64,000 nt of DNA, taken from assembly GCA_028554755.1 (NCBI GenBank), contig JAPTOF010000003.1:186001-250000 (forward strand). Reading direction: 5' to 3'. The notes under the pieces were generated by a model, which was not told the DNA's origin, did no database searches, and saw only the letters and a program-made list of their open reading frames with translations. The stretch comes from Cordia subcordata (lineage: Eukaryota; Streptophyta; Magnoliopsida; Boraginales; Cordiaceae). The translations under genes were made by a program, and so were the position numbers. Shown piece by piece: positions 11,300 to 24,878 of the stretch. How positions within the stretch are numbered: position 1 is the first letter of the stretch; every line of letters starts with the position of its first letter.

Positions 11300-14200
11300 T
11301 TCTCTGGTTGTTTTCTTCAGAAGCACACTTCCTGATACATCACACCACTTGTTTGCAGCTGCAAATTTTTCTACTAGCATCATCGACATATTTAATTAGA
11401 CACACAAACATGCATAAAGCACACAAATTTGTTTATCTCAGAATGCTACATTCTTGAACATCCATTAAATTCGAATCATAATCGTGATTGTCTCAAATTG
11501 GTGGCAGAGTCGTATATAAGGAATTAGTGTTGCAATGTTAAGCTTAAGAGACTAATCTTGCTCACAGGTCCAAGTTTTCTGACTGAGGGAATTGACTTTT
11601 TTTTAGAAAAAAGTACTTTTTTTTTTTTTTTAAAATTACATTAAATTTGCAATAATTATTTAATTTGACTTCCAAAAAAATTAAAAATCTGAAAAAAACT
11701 CAAATACAGCCAAAATTTTCAGCTTCTTCAAAAAAGTTATTTTTCAAAAGCTGTTAAAAAAGGCGCTTTTAAAAAAAGCCAATCCAAACGAACCTAAGGA
11801 CGTGACAATAACAAAAAAAGAGCAAGAAATCAGAAACAGAAAAACCCAGAAAGATGCACGAGCAGAGAAAGAAACTTAAAAAAGGAATAATACAAGTGAG
11901 AAGGCTCAGACAGACAAGGGACGGAAGCTTACCTATCTACTTAAAACTTGATAGACGTGAATTCTCCGACACAAATCCGAACAAGTATAACAGAAGAGCA
12001 TGATGAACCCATCATTTTCTTGTCTCCAAGGCTGCCATTAAACCACACAAGATAGCATTTAAGCGAAATTGTGACTTATATCTTGTTGACCTAATTATGA
12101 GACAAGCTTAGAAGATGATTTGATTTCCTAGAAGTAGTTGAATTGACTAACATCACTGATCACACATACATGACGTTTCTGCTCGGAGACAAATAGGTGG
12201 CGTAACTAACAGATTACCCATATTCTGACCGACAATAAACAAGTGTGTAAATATATAATAAGATTGTACTGCGCTGCTCATGACTTTTCAACGTTTGATT
12301 AATGCAGATTTCAGGTTCTAGTAAAGGAAATCTTTGGCTGCTTTGTTTGTACCGAGGATGTCTACTCTTTTGTCGATGTTGCCATCAGTGGATACATCGA
12401 GCTGCTTTCAGATAATTGCTATATTTGTTTTACTGCTTCATCACCTTCAAATTTAACCAGGAACCAAATATTAATTGAATTCATCATAATATTCATATCA
12501 TGTTCTCTCTCTTTTTTTTTTTTTTCCCCCCCTTTGCTTTTTACAAATATAGAATATTGTTGAATGTCATAAATCACCCTATTAACTACTGGGATCTTAC
12601 ATATTATTATGCTTTTTTTTACAGCGTGCCACAATATTTATTTCTTGCGCTATTGTTTGAGAGTGTTTTTGATCCATACTAATTTAATCAACTAATTCAA
12701 TCTAAAATATTTGGCCGGTTTTGTTTCAGATGATGAACCTTGTCATAAAGTTGATGTGGCTCTTGTGAAGCATTGCTATATTTGGCCAATGGTGTCCATC
12801 ACAAGAGAAATGGTGGCAGCCAGGATTAATTAATCCTCGTATTTAATGTTTGTTTTGAAAGTTGGATGCTTGGAAGTAGTTGGTCACATGTCATTTGCCC
12901 ATTAAACGAAGGGTTGAATCTAACATGACCTTTTTCTTGTCAAAGTCAGTCAGTTTAAAATTTTTTATTACTCTTAAAATTCACTAAAACTTTCATGTGA
13001 TCTAAAAAAAAAAAAAAAAAATTACGTACCAATCTTCACAGTTAGTTTTCTCTTAAGAGTATAAAAGATATGGCTACATCACATCTTTACTAGTTAATAA
13101 CGAAAGAAACTCAAAAGTAAATTAATGCAAATACCTTATTGTTATTTTATAAGTGATAGAAATTCTCCTTTAAATTTGAAATAAAGTGTAAATATAAACC
13201 TTGAATGAGTGAAAATAAAAAATAAAAAATATGCATCTTAAATTTTGCATTTTTTTTTTATAGTTTAAATAGCTCGCTATTATGAAGAGAAGTTGTGTAT
13301 TCAAATCATTTTTGTGTTCATAAGGTTTTACAAGAAAAATAAAAATAAAACCAGAAGTATAATCGTTAATTGATGTGGATTGCAAGATGGGAGAGATAAA
13401 GGCACAAATTTTAGTTGCTATATTTACATTTAGTTTAAAAAGAGAAAAATGAAAAATCAACGGAATGTGATTGATGATGGATCTTGACTTCGGGTGGCGA
13501 ATGAGAACCCTTCTATCTCTTTTTCCCCGAAAAAAAAAAAGAGTAAAATTAAGAATGAAAACAAAATCAGAGAGTGAGAATATAAGAAAAGAAGACCATG
13601 ACCGGGTCAAAGTCATTGAAGATGCGGTCAGCATTAGCTCTTCTCGCGCGCGCGCGTGTATGTGTGTTTTCAGAGTTAAACCATTTTCATTGTGATTTCT
13701 CACCCATTAATTAATATCCACATTCTCTCGAGGTTACATAACACCGGGAGATTAACAGCAATAAAATAATTATATAACTATAATAATTTAACATAAACTA
13801 TTAAATATGAAAATGAACGGAGTTTAAGCATTACAATTTCATCAATTATAATGCTAAATGTTACGTCCCTTTAAGTTGCTTTAATCTCCAAATTTTTTTA
13901 TCATAAAAATTAAATATGTACAGTAGACCAGTACTAGTAATTAATTTCATTGAAGTCAATTTCGAACCCACCAAACACTTGGGTGGTAGCTGGAAATTAA
14001 ATAGAGAAAAGTTGGTTTAATTTATAACATAATTTGTAGATTTGACAAATACCAGCTTCAACCAACCTTCTTTTTAGACTAGCAGATTAAAATAGAACAA
14101 GACAAGTGGTTCATTAGATAATGAATGAAGATCTTGGACCACTAAATAAAAGGTCTCACACAATTATATTTGTAAACTCACGATCGACGCACTTCCGGAA

Positions 14201-14323
14201 TATTATTTTGTTTTTCATTTTTTCATTGTTTTTTTTTTTTTTAATTTATCCTTGTAATTGCAGTGCTAATGTAATATGACTTGACATGAATATGTATATT
14301 ACATAAAAGCTAGGTTATAGTAG
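11300..14323. other. Intergenic region between the U-box kinase and Derlin genes
   Basis: Contains the kinase gene's 5' flank and promoter and the Derlin 3' flank. It is AT-rich with several poly-A/T runs (about 11610-11630, 13004-13020, 14229-14242) and a short alternating GC then GT tract near 13645-13668. The ORFs here are low-complexity and show no codon-like pattern or known motif. Confidence 0.6.
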
Positions 14324-15016
14324 TTAAAGGCCTCCAAGACGATAGCTTTTGCCTCGAAAAGCTACTCCAGCTGGTGTAGCGGGCTGTCCTGGGGTGCTTG
14401 TGTCGTCGATTACTCCGCTTGAACTGTCGTTTGGTTCCGGCCGCCTCGCTGACGAAGTAGCCGTCGTCGTCGTCGTCCTTCTTGTATTTCCGTTGAGCCG
14501 GTAGCTTCTGCCTTGAAAAGCTGCTCCGGCAGACGGGTCCCTCCGGAGTGGAGAATTTATTTGGAACCCTTCTCCCCAAAATCTAACCACCTTGTGACTT
14601 TTGTCATTAATATGTATGTCAAGGAATTGAATTGATGATGATGATATATACATATTAATTAGCTATACAAAACAAAACACACTAAACGCACAGCGGATAG
14701 TTCATGCACCTGTCGATCCTTTATACATAAATAAGCAAAAATTAGAATGTAGTAATTAATTATTAGAAAGGATACACCCATAAAGGGGTCCGGCAAAAGT
14801 TTTTCCCAGTAGCAAGAGGATGGAGCACAGTCAAAAAGTAGTAGATATGTCCAGCAGCAATCCCAAGCATGTCTGGCTTCAGTGGATTCCCAAGTATCAA
14901 ATCTATCCCTAGCATGCACCATGGCAGATAGAAACCCTATTGCATGCATGCATATTGCAGCCACACCGTCATCATTCATCAGCTCCTCTTTGAATTGATC
15001 ATATATATTCATCTTG

Positions 15017-15055
<39 letters not shown>

Positions 15056-15529
15056 TTATGTATATATAGGGCTAGCTAGAAGAAAATATATGTATACCTT
15101 AAACTCTATAAGACCATAAACATTGACGCGATTGTTTGGGAACTCACGACCCCACACGTAAACAATCATAAAAACCAACGATCCTCCCATGAATGGAGAC
15201 CACAGAAACGGTATAGCTGCCATCACCTGATTCATCATCATTCATTAATTAATTCTACACCTTAATCGAAATTAGCTTGTTGATTTCTGAATATTATATA
15301 ATATATGTATGATTTTAACAGTTAATTTCAAGTGAATAAAATATAGCTAGATAGTTTTCGTGACTACTATTGATAAATACCAATAGTGAGAGGGCTCCAA
15401 CGATATACATCCACAGGTAGTCTGCAGTCCTCTTGGCAAAAGGTCCCCTCTCTAACGATACTCCATACCTTAGTCTGAAAATTAATTATTGATCAGTTTA
15501 GATATATAAATATATAGAAATGTGAATGG

Positions 15530-15566
<37 letters not shown>

Positions 15567-16064
15567 ATATATCTTTACATGATTAAGAGACGAAAGGCAA
15601 ACGTAAATGAGAATCCCCCGAGGAAGAAGAAGTTGGTGAAGAGCCTCCAAACCTGGATGATGATGACACAGAGTCTATATGATTACGCCATTCAATATCC
15701 ACCTCATCATAAGCGATTAATTAAGAGAGAGCTAGAGCTAGTGATGAACCGATCGATCCACGAATTAATTAATTAATTAATGAGAAAATTAATCTCACAT
15801 GGAATCTTTTGAATACATCAGAGTAGAAGAGTGCAATGTTCCAGGGGTCGTAAAGCTGCAGGTAATATGCCCCTGATGTCATCAACGAGATGACACCAAA
15901 GCTCTTGGCCACTGGTGGTAGAGATTCATAGTACCTGTTTTAAATCACAAAATATCCTCTACCTCAATGAATATTACACAACATACATATTATTTTAAGT
16001 ATTCAACCATGCACGGATTATTACAACAAGAAAAGCTAAGAGCTTACTGCAATGGCGTCGACAT
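14324..16064 (-). CDS. DER1: Derlin-1-like ER membrane protein
   Basis: Seven exons: 16064-16048, 15934-15799, 15652-15579, 15474-15381, 15226-15098, 14936-14776, 14597-14324, giving 294 residues. Derlins are rhomboid pseudoproteases that help pull misfolded proteins out of the ER to CDC48/p97 (ERAD). The sequence shows the family signatures: start MSTPLQYYESLPPVAKSFG, then SGAYYLQLYDPWNIALF, the WR motif (VWRLFTNFFF), ERGPFAKRTADYLWMYIVG, the GRE run (VWGREFPNNRVNVYG) and AGHIYYFL with hydrophobic segments between them. The cytosolic tail carries two near-identical SHP-like boxes (FQGRSYRL and FRGKSYRL) separated by a Thr/Ser-rich linker. Exon 1 is only 17 bp. The exon 6 donor is GTATCC, chosen because it is the only one that keeps the WVHK frame. 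Confidence 0.95.
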
Positions 16065-16233
16065 TTCTTATGGTTGAGCTTTGGAAATAGCTGAAAATAA
16101 TGCAGGAGTATATATGCAACACTGTCTGTCTTTATAGATGAGTGCAACATTAATATTATCATTCATATAAAATAAAATTTACTATTTTCAACCATTCTTG
16201 TTCAAGAAAGAATAATAGGACTTTTTGATTGGC

Positions 16234-16527
16234 TTATAAAAAAAGTAGTTCATTAAATTTTGGCAGCGTTAATTGCGCTGCCTTGACTTCCAAGTCTTCC
16301 ACCGGCAATTCCAATGCGTCGACTTCCAGGTCTTCACAACGAACACGAGAGACCTCATACACAAGATTCTCCCTGCGTGTGGGTCCCACAAAGGTAAAGT
16401 TGCTGATTCCAACTAAGCTTACCCTTACAGACTCAACAATAAGGTCTACAATAATTACTCTAAATTCCAGTGATCCACCAAAACCGGGGTTTCCATCATA
16501 ATATTTGATGATGATTGAAGTTGTCAA
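16234..16527 (-). other. Unidentified 97-codon ORF between ceramide kinase and Derlin
   Basis: This open frame lies 170 bp upstream of the Derlin start in the same orientation. It is less AT-rich than its surroundings and looks coding-like: charged residues alternate with hydrophobics, and a short internal duplication is present (CEDLEVDALELP, then VEDLEVKAAQLTLP). I do not recognise the family. It could be a captured exon fragment, part of the Derlin promoter or 5' UTR, or chance. The rest of 16065-16825 holds the Derlin 5' flank, a short poly-C run near 16655 and the ceramide kinase 3' UTR. Confidence 0.2.
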
Positions 16528-16825
16528 TACAGATTATGAATGTACAATAGACAGGGAAAAAAATGCTAAATTACAGATGAAGCTCAGTTGCTCTACTACC
16601 AGTTGCTGTGTTGTTTATGTTACACAAATACAGAGATAACTGTCCCCTTCCACACCCCCCCCCCACCCCACCTCTCTCATATATTACAGTAAAGTGAGTA
16701 GGACGAATCAGGATCGAAGTCAATCGCTGGTGAGGGCGCTTCACTCGTGAGAAGTGCTTGAATTAAAAGACAGCCTTTAATTCGCCTTAATAAACGAGTA
16801 AGCTCTTCAGATTGCAGATATCCTA

Positions 16826-19800
16826 CTACACCTCTGGGCCAGTAGCAAATAAGCTAACTAGACCTCGAAATACTTGAGCTGAGAGTTGATGCGCTTGGAA
16901 GAGCTCGCCATCAACATTCCATACGCTCTCCTTCCCAAAGGAAGTAAATGTAAAAGATGGAGTCTGCTCTTCAAACAACACAAAGATTGGATAAAATACA
17001 ATTTTAGCAGTAATAGGTGAAGGGCAAAATTAGAGAAAATCATACCTTGTGGTGTTCGACAAACTCAAAATCCAGTGGACGCCCACCCTTCCTTGTAAGC
17101 TGGGTAAGATGCCTGCGTATATATATCAATTCAAATTGATCAAAAACACCATGCATCAAAACCAGAAGCTGCAACTACCCACCAAATACGGCTCAAGTGC
17201 CTAACTCAATATCAAAATTGCTGTCATGTAAATCAGATAAGTCTATTGAATTTTATTTGCCTGGTATATAAATCTTCTTTTTGGCCCATATAATATATTA
17301 TTCTTTTAAACACTATAAGCTAGCACATATGTTTTCTCCAAGTCAAACGCAACAGATCATAATTGGCCCACATGCAGTTGATCCTTCCATCTCCGGCAAT
17401 ATATTACTAGGTGAAAGAAATATCAAACGGCCGTAGCTGCTAGCAGAGTAGAAAAACAACTCTGTTTTTAAGTTCATGTTCAAGATCTGTGAATAAGCTT
17501 ACATTATCAAGTGTAAACACTGCTTCTTCAACATAATTGCCCGTGTGGGATATTAGTTGATCAAAGAAACAAGCCATAACCTTGGAGCCATTTGGTAATA
17601 GCTGACGAAAACAAGCATTTAGCACGCACACAGAGAAGAAGAGAAAGAGATGGGATCAAAAGAGAGAAAGGGTTGTTTATATAATTACCATAGGTAAAAT
17701 GCACGAGGACAGTCCTTGATCAGAATAAGATGCAGAAAACCATCTGAAAGATGGGCATCGACCACTAGACCATCAGGGGCTTTTTCATTACGGCAAGAGA
17801 TTACAGCAGCACCAACACTAAGAAATCGCCCTCTCAGTCTCCTCCATCTTGCATTCTGGGAATAAGGTGCAAATCTGGGAATTTCAGGTGAATTTTGGAT
17901 TGCTGCCATGTTACATACATTACAATTGGCACGGCAAGGAACTCTATCCGAATTTTTGGGTCTACCCCACATCCACTTCTTTCCAACCCGAGAACCTTCC
18001 TCAGAGCTAGAACTTGCATTTTTTGGTTCTACTTCCAGGTACGCCACCTCTGCCTCATATGAACTGAAGAAGATGAGAGGGAATATTTAGGAAAAGAACC
18101 AGAAGGTGCTGAAGGGCTAAAAAATGAGAAGGATATAGATGAAAGAGCAGATCCTGACGCTTAAAAGGTCAGTTTGCAAAGTGTCATAGGTGTTTTAGAA
18201 AGCAGATTAATTGTTTCCAACTCCTTTCACATTCCCACCACTACAAAGGGGAAGAGAGGGGGGTGGGCTGTTTGCTGTAGTGGAGGAGTGAAGGGAGAAA
18301 GGGAGGAACAAAGAAAAGAAAAGGAAGAGAGAATGAAGATATGGCTCCATTAGTCTCTTGAATTTATTTATTTTTCAAAAAGTACAAATTACGCCCTTGT
18401 GCAAGTCACAAACTTGAGGAGCAATTTTTGGCAGGATCAAACTAAGATTTCACTATCTCAGAACATTACATATAAGAGTAACAGACATAAATAACCAACG
18501 ACTAGAGAAATAAATACAGAACTCAGCAATATCACAAGTCCAGGAGGGATGTAACTTATATTTCTGGGATATTCCACTATTTTAGTAAGTCTCATATGTA
18601 TAAATGAATCTCAGATGTGAAAGTGTATTCACTATGGTCATGCCAAAAACGAGGAACTGTGATGGCCAATGGCAACATAACAAATTTTGTATACCAGGAC
18701 CCATACCTGTGACGAAGGAAGACTTTCGTCCCTGCATAATCATATCGTTTGGGGCCCATCCACCGGTACTTTTCACTCTCCGTGATGACATCTCCATAAA
18801 AACCATATCTACAAGAAAAGGGAGAAGTTCTAAGAAAAAGAACGAACTTATATACCTCAAAAGTGCAATTGAAACCAAGAAATCTTTTCTGCAACACCCA
18901 GTCCCCTGTTGATTGGTGGAAAACTAGGCCATCATATCAGCAGAAGTATCTTCTTCCTAGCCATAACCAACAGTACTGCAAAAATATGCATACGCCCAGA
19001 ACCTACACACTAGATAGCCAAAAAGGTATAAAGCCACTTGTATAACTTGGAACTTAACTGAAACAACAAATATGTCCATCAAAGCAGAAACAGAATTAAT
19101 TTCAACGGAGGAAAGGGGAAAAGAGTTGAATGCATGACCAGAAGCTTGGAAAAGCATAGTCTACGCACAAATTCCAAATAACATCATGAATAGATGACAA
19201 AAATACCCGGAAAATGATGCTGCATAGCGTACACAAGGTTCATCTCTTGAGGTAGATGTCATTTTCCATCGAACAACTTGAGCTATATCAATGTGCACCC
19301 TTTTACCAAGGACAATCTGCAAAGCTGATGTTATAGGATCTCGAGCACCAGTTGTACTGCAAAAGTAGAAGTTGCTTAGTAAGACCCACATGACAAACGA
19401 GCCAGAATAGTACCAGAACACACTTTGCCAGTTCATGATATGGCAGTGATGAACAGAGCATAAAGAATGTTGTAAATTATAAATTCTATACTACTATAAA
19501 TGGCATCCCAACACAACACAACACAATACAATAACTGACACAAGAAATATAAGAGGCATCAGCCATCAAATGCTAAGCAGATGCATGAGCTAGCATGATC
19601 AGAGTTGCATGAGATCAAGAAGAACAACAGCCATGGACAATCTGAATATTGAGAGGCTAACACACCCTCCATTTCAACAGGAAGAAAACCATAAGACTAA
19701 AACTCTTTTGAAAATTAAATAATAAAAGCAACGGTTTTTTAGGCTACTTCCCAGTTTGCCACATCCTGAAGTTAAGAAGCATAACAGGAACACATATTCC

Positions 19801-22800
19801 AAGCATAATGTCAACTGAAGATGAGACAACAATATGATGAAGATTTAAAAGGATTTCCCCAATGTTTGCATTATCTTGAGGATGCCACTTGCATATGAAA
19901 ACTCAGCTTCAGAAACCCGAAGGGATTCAAAGTCCTAACAATGCACAACTGTCAGAAGGCACGCATTATTCCTGATAATGTAGCAGAGGATTATGATCCA
20001 GGTCAAAAAATAGACCTAGTTGGGTCTCTGTTGGAGGACAATCACCATGACTCAATATCTGTGTAAGAGGAATTTATATATGCTGCATGAGTATTAACTT
20101 AGAGAGACATTCAAAACCCAAAGGCATAGCTTTTCATGATTCATATATTTTTTTCTGCTTGCTGCAAGAAAGGTCATTTAGCTGGCCTACTCTTCACTCA
20201 AAAGAAAGGGATCAATCTGTTGAGCAAGCTGATCTGATGAAGAAATAAAATACGAGTCTACAAGTAAATAGGTCAAGAAAATGAAGATAAAGGAACAATA
20301 AGAATACCAAATCACAATTGCATCAGTAGATCCAGCTGGAATAATCCCGAATCTAAAACGCTCATTTGGCAGAGAAAACTCAGGATGTTGTTCTGCTCAA
20401 AGTATTTAAGGAAGTCATAAATAAAGAAAAGACAAGTTATTTCCTGCTAAAAAGTTGTCAAAGGGAAGAGAACTAAAAGAGCAACTTATTAATGCAGCAT
20501 ACTAATATTAAGGCAATTACCTTTGTTTAGATAAACTAACCTGTGTAGCAAGAATCATCATCAGTTCCTGTCACTCCATATAAATTCTTGATAAGCACCT
20601 CTAACAGTTCAGAACTACATAAAAAGCAATACTTGTATGAAGACTTTACTCATTATCTACGTACTGAGATTAGTGACTCGTGCTCTATCCTGTCCTGAAC
20701 CCATCAGAAGAGGACATTCATCATCACAATGACCAGAAGTCTCTGAAGCAGTCCCTTCCGCATCATGAACCAAGACAATGCCATTGGTCTCAACAGGATT
20801 GTCTGCATCTGTAGGGCGGGGTGGATATGAAGTTTTATGCCTCGATAAGAGCAGTCCGTTCAGGATTTCACCAAAAAAGCCATCACCACCCTGGAACATA
20901 TGGCATAACAACGATCCAGAAGGCCAAATCAGGAATAATGTGCCGTAATAAACAGAGTTCAGCTAGCATCATAGACATCAAAACTATGGAAGATGCAAAC
21001 TCTGATCTCAGAGAGGAAGGTTGAAAGCTGCAAGCTTTGACCTTACGGGAGAAGGACTTCAAGTAAAAGGTATCAATATTACAAAGCTTGGCATTAACAA
21101 GAGAAATATACAGTGACTAAATGGAGTAAGTAGGTCTACCATAGCTGAAATACAATAAAATCTCATTCTCACAGTAGACAGATAATATTGGAAGATTGAG
21201 ATTGGACCATATTCAGGAGCTACCATTTGCAGGTTCACAAGAAAATTTATAGTGAACACTCAGTAGCCCACCAGCATAGAAACTCTCAATAGCAATATCC
21301 ATCATAAGAAAGTGTGATAATTTAAAGGATAACAATGACAATCTTCACTTCTTCTTCTTGTGAAGGGTTCAAAGTAGAAAATAATGATAATTCGAGATTC
21401 TTATAAGGACCAAAGTGTCCCCCAATAAATTATGCAATTCATTAACTAGATGTATCAATTGAGGTGCTGCATTAGCCTGCTAGGTTTCATATTGATACAT
21501 TGAGAATATGGTTGCTTCCTTTCTTCTAGATATCGATATGAGACAATCTTCAGCAATCATATAATCCCGTCTTGGTGACATCAGAATTCCCAATTGCCAT
21601 GTAAAGATAATGATGATTATTTTTCTCAAAGACTAACTTAGCAGTTTGCCGTCATGCTTTGTTTTCTTCATCGAATAACAGAGTAAAACGTGAAAGATAT
21701 TTTGAACATATAGATGACCATGAAGCTCCGAGAACCTAGCAAAGCAAATCGCAACTTGTCATAGAGCTCGCTCATTCAATTATTTCACCTACGCTACACC
21801 TCAAGATTGAAAAGTATAAAACTACAACTCTTGCAATACAAAAACTTAAGGATTCGCAATTAAATTATATATAGAGTTTATCCTAGTAAGCTACAAAATA
21901 GAGGGTCATGCAATTCTTTCCAGCAGAAATTTGTTGGTATGATTTTGCATAAAAATGAAGAAACATATCCTATCTGCTGTAAGTTTGCAATTGTTTACAA
22001 GGTTACACGTTTGAGGCACATAACAGATCTAGGAAATACAGCCTTAACTGTCAAAAAGCAAAATTTCTCTCAACAACTTCACCAAAATAGAAAATGATGA
22101 ATTTAGGACAGAATACTCTTGTACAGGATAAGCATGCGGAACAGTAAAAATATGTGGGTAAATCTCAACAATTTTTCTAGGAGGAAAAACAAATCATACT
22201 TACGGAAGATCAAAAAGCTTGCAAAGATGAGGAGAAATGGTGATTCTTACCACAGCTACAACGCCATCATAAGAATTAAGCTCCCTATTTGTGATGGTGG
22301 CCATTACCTCATAAGCATGTCCAGCCCTCTGAGTTACAATCACCTGATGAAATAGTTGGAAGGAAACAAGAGAGCGTTGTTCACTTTTTAGGTCAATGGT
22401 AATACGAAATTCATTTGGAATAAATCCCAAGTTGAAAAGATTGCAATTAGCACAGAATTATTATTGAACAACAATGTACTATGATCACTAATCTAAACAT
22501 TTTTACAACCCGCAGAGAAGGAATTCATTTTTTTTTTTTAGTGATGACTCCTTTCCTATTAAACAAAACAATATGTTTGCACCCACCAGTAGCAGGATAG
22601 AGGTCTGAATAAGGAACAAAGTTGATGCTTGCATAATAATGCATGAGGGAGGATAAACCATTAGCATCTCAACATCTGATGAGTTAACAGTTCCGATAAT
22701 ACATATCCTGCCATGAAGCATATAGTTGTCTTGTTGCTGCTCTAGGTATTGGAATTTTTGTAATCAACTTAGTCAGAATAATCTCTTCACAAAGACAATC

Positions 22801-24878
22801 ATTGACATAGTTGAGCAATTATTTATGTGATTCAATTATAAAAAAGTGAGTCTACACTTAAGCCAAGCATGGAAGCAAAAGATAGATTGTAGCAATTCCA
22901 CATTGACACTGTCTACTCCATGGTACATCTGCCTTCCCCAAACCCTGGTATTTGGAGGCAATAAGTACTACCTTTAGTAAGTCAAGTACGCAAGCTTTCT
23001 TCATTTCACATCATTCTGCATTTTATTCCACTCATTGCCAAATGGCAACTTAAAGAACTATCACCCCAAGATTTTAAAATGTACTAACTACAAGGTAGGC
23101 CCCCTAACAAATTTGCACAGCATACAGATCATCACTATTCACTGAAAAAACACATGCTTCTGCATTTATCAAAGACATACTACTGCACAACTCAGTATCA
23201 GCTAGAGTTATAATACCAGAGCATAGACAAAGTCGGAAGTCTACGTAATACATTAGCATCAAACTTTAGGTATTCTACGAGTCTACCTTTGTCTTTATTT
23301 TCGCTTGAGAGAAGATTGGAGCCACAGCCTCCCAAGTTCTACATCCATTTCCTTTACCACTCCGTGGATGAACAAAAACCTAGACAATCGAAAATTACAT
23401 CTAAAAAGGATATACCTTCTACTCTATTTCTTTTGAAAAATCTGCAAAGAAGCTTCTGAAGTACCAAAAGTTAAAATAACTGGAAAACAATGACTTGTCA
23501 AACATACCAGAAGGCTCTTAGGTCGATCTGCTTCCAATTTTATAGAAGCAGTGATCCGATCAACCCACATCTGACATGTCTTCAAATCTTTATGACCAAA
23601 AGTGTAGATGGATGAAACCCAGAGGGACTGATGGTTCTTTGACCTCTGGACGAAATGCACCGAAAACCGATACATCTGCAAAGGCAACAGAAAAGGGAAA
23701 TGATCATGTATCTGCGAGTCATCCCATGTAACAGAAAAACAAAAGAAGCACAAGAGCTGAGAGGAAATAGGTTGACTTTAACCTCAGAGGAATGACCCAG
23801 GAAACATCCTCCGGAATTTGTAAGAGCAGATTCATGTATTAATCCCCAATCAATAAACTCAACAGAAAATATGTCAGAGAATCTAATAGTAGATTCCCGT
23901 TTCGGAATCAGGTTTATGCCTAAACATGACTCATGCTGCTCCTGCATTAATTGAAAGGATAAATCAGTTTAATATTAAATCTCTTTGGAACACAAGATAC
24001 CATGGTAAGGTCGATAGGCACTCTAAAAGTTCATAACATTCAGAAGACTGCTGCTGGGCTTCCATAAATAACTCTTCATGCTAAAGGACCAAAGGAGAGA
24101 CCTTGATCAGAATAATAAGTGATGAATGTTGAATACATTAATAAATTCTTTTCAGAATCCCACTAAAATAATTCAGGGAAAAAAGCAATTTATACTTCCT
24201 ATGTACATCTATCTTTTCTACAAGTGCATTCGTCTTTCCATAATCCAAGTCAGTTGTCTCCCCTATGCCTCTACCTCTACAGCTCAATGAGGTCGATAAT
24301 ACAACACTTACCTACCTTTCTTTACAATCAGAAATCATCCCTGACCCATCTACAAGCCAATAACAATTATTATAAATGCAATATCAAAAAAAAAAAAAAA
24401 AATGGAGCTACATTATTAAGTTAATTGCAGGCATGGAGACAATTTTGGACTTTGCAGCAATCTCTTTACGAAAATGAGGTCCTCTTGGACCTGGTTTTGT
24501 GAGCTCACACCATTTCGTGCTCAAGTGCAAATATATAAATATACAGACGTGACTGAACATATATTCAACAACATCAACCAATGGATTAATCACAATAAAA
24601 ATCTCAACTTTTTCCTATGACCAAAAACAACAAAAAGAAAATTATATAACGCGCAATTAAATTGATGTGCTATTTAAGAATTTCAAAAGGCGTATGAAAA
24701 TTAAAAGGAGAGAACTTACATTAGTAATAGAATCAATTGATTTCCACGACAAACCATCTGAATTAAGGGTGAGAACAACCTCCCCAACGTTATCCAACAA
24801 CAGATTTGAGATCAAACCCAAGGATGATCCTTCGCCATTTAATGGCGCATTTGGGGGAAAATAATCATTTCTATCCAT
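16826..24878 (-). CDS. CERK: Ceramide kinase (ACD5-like)
   Basis: Thirteen exons: 24878-24720, 23941-23783, 23675-23508, 23379-23287, 22343-22251, 20890-20661, 20614-20541, 20392-20308, 19356-19207, 18808-18707, 18063-17689, 17112-17046, 16963-16826; total 630 residues. The enzyme phosphorylates ceramide with ATP; loss of Arabidopsis ACD5 gives spontaneous cell death. Visible motifs are the lipid-kinase start VFVHPRSGKGNG, VTQRAGHA, the nucleotide motif GGDGFFGEILNG (G225 onward), FGIIPAGSTDA, and the ceramide-kinase-specific CxxxCxxC (C481, C485, C488). An N-terminal PH-like region (about 1-155) is inferred from position. For exon 6 the donor GTAGAT at 20660 was chosen over GTACGT four bases earlier because only it keeps the next exon open. 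The 5' UTR and promoter lie above 24878. Confidence 0.94.
17503..17601 (-). other. Exon-like 99-bp segment inside ceramide kinase intron 11
   Basis: Bounded by a good acceptor (CAG) and donor (GTAAGC), 99 bp, open in one frame (starts LLPNGSKVMACFFDQL). If spliced between exons 11 and 12 of the ceramide kinase it would be read in another frame and meet a stop, so it is not part of the main protein. It may be a cryptic or poison exon, or chance. Confidence 0.2.

Noticed and set aside
13170..13703. 177-codon minus-strand ORF in the spacer before Derlin
   Set aside because: Mostly Phe, Ile and Lys from AT-rich DNA, with no motif, no conserved start and no partner exon.
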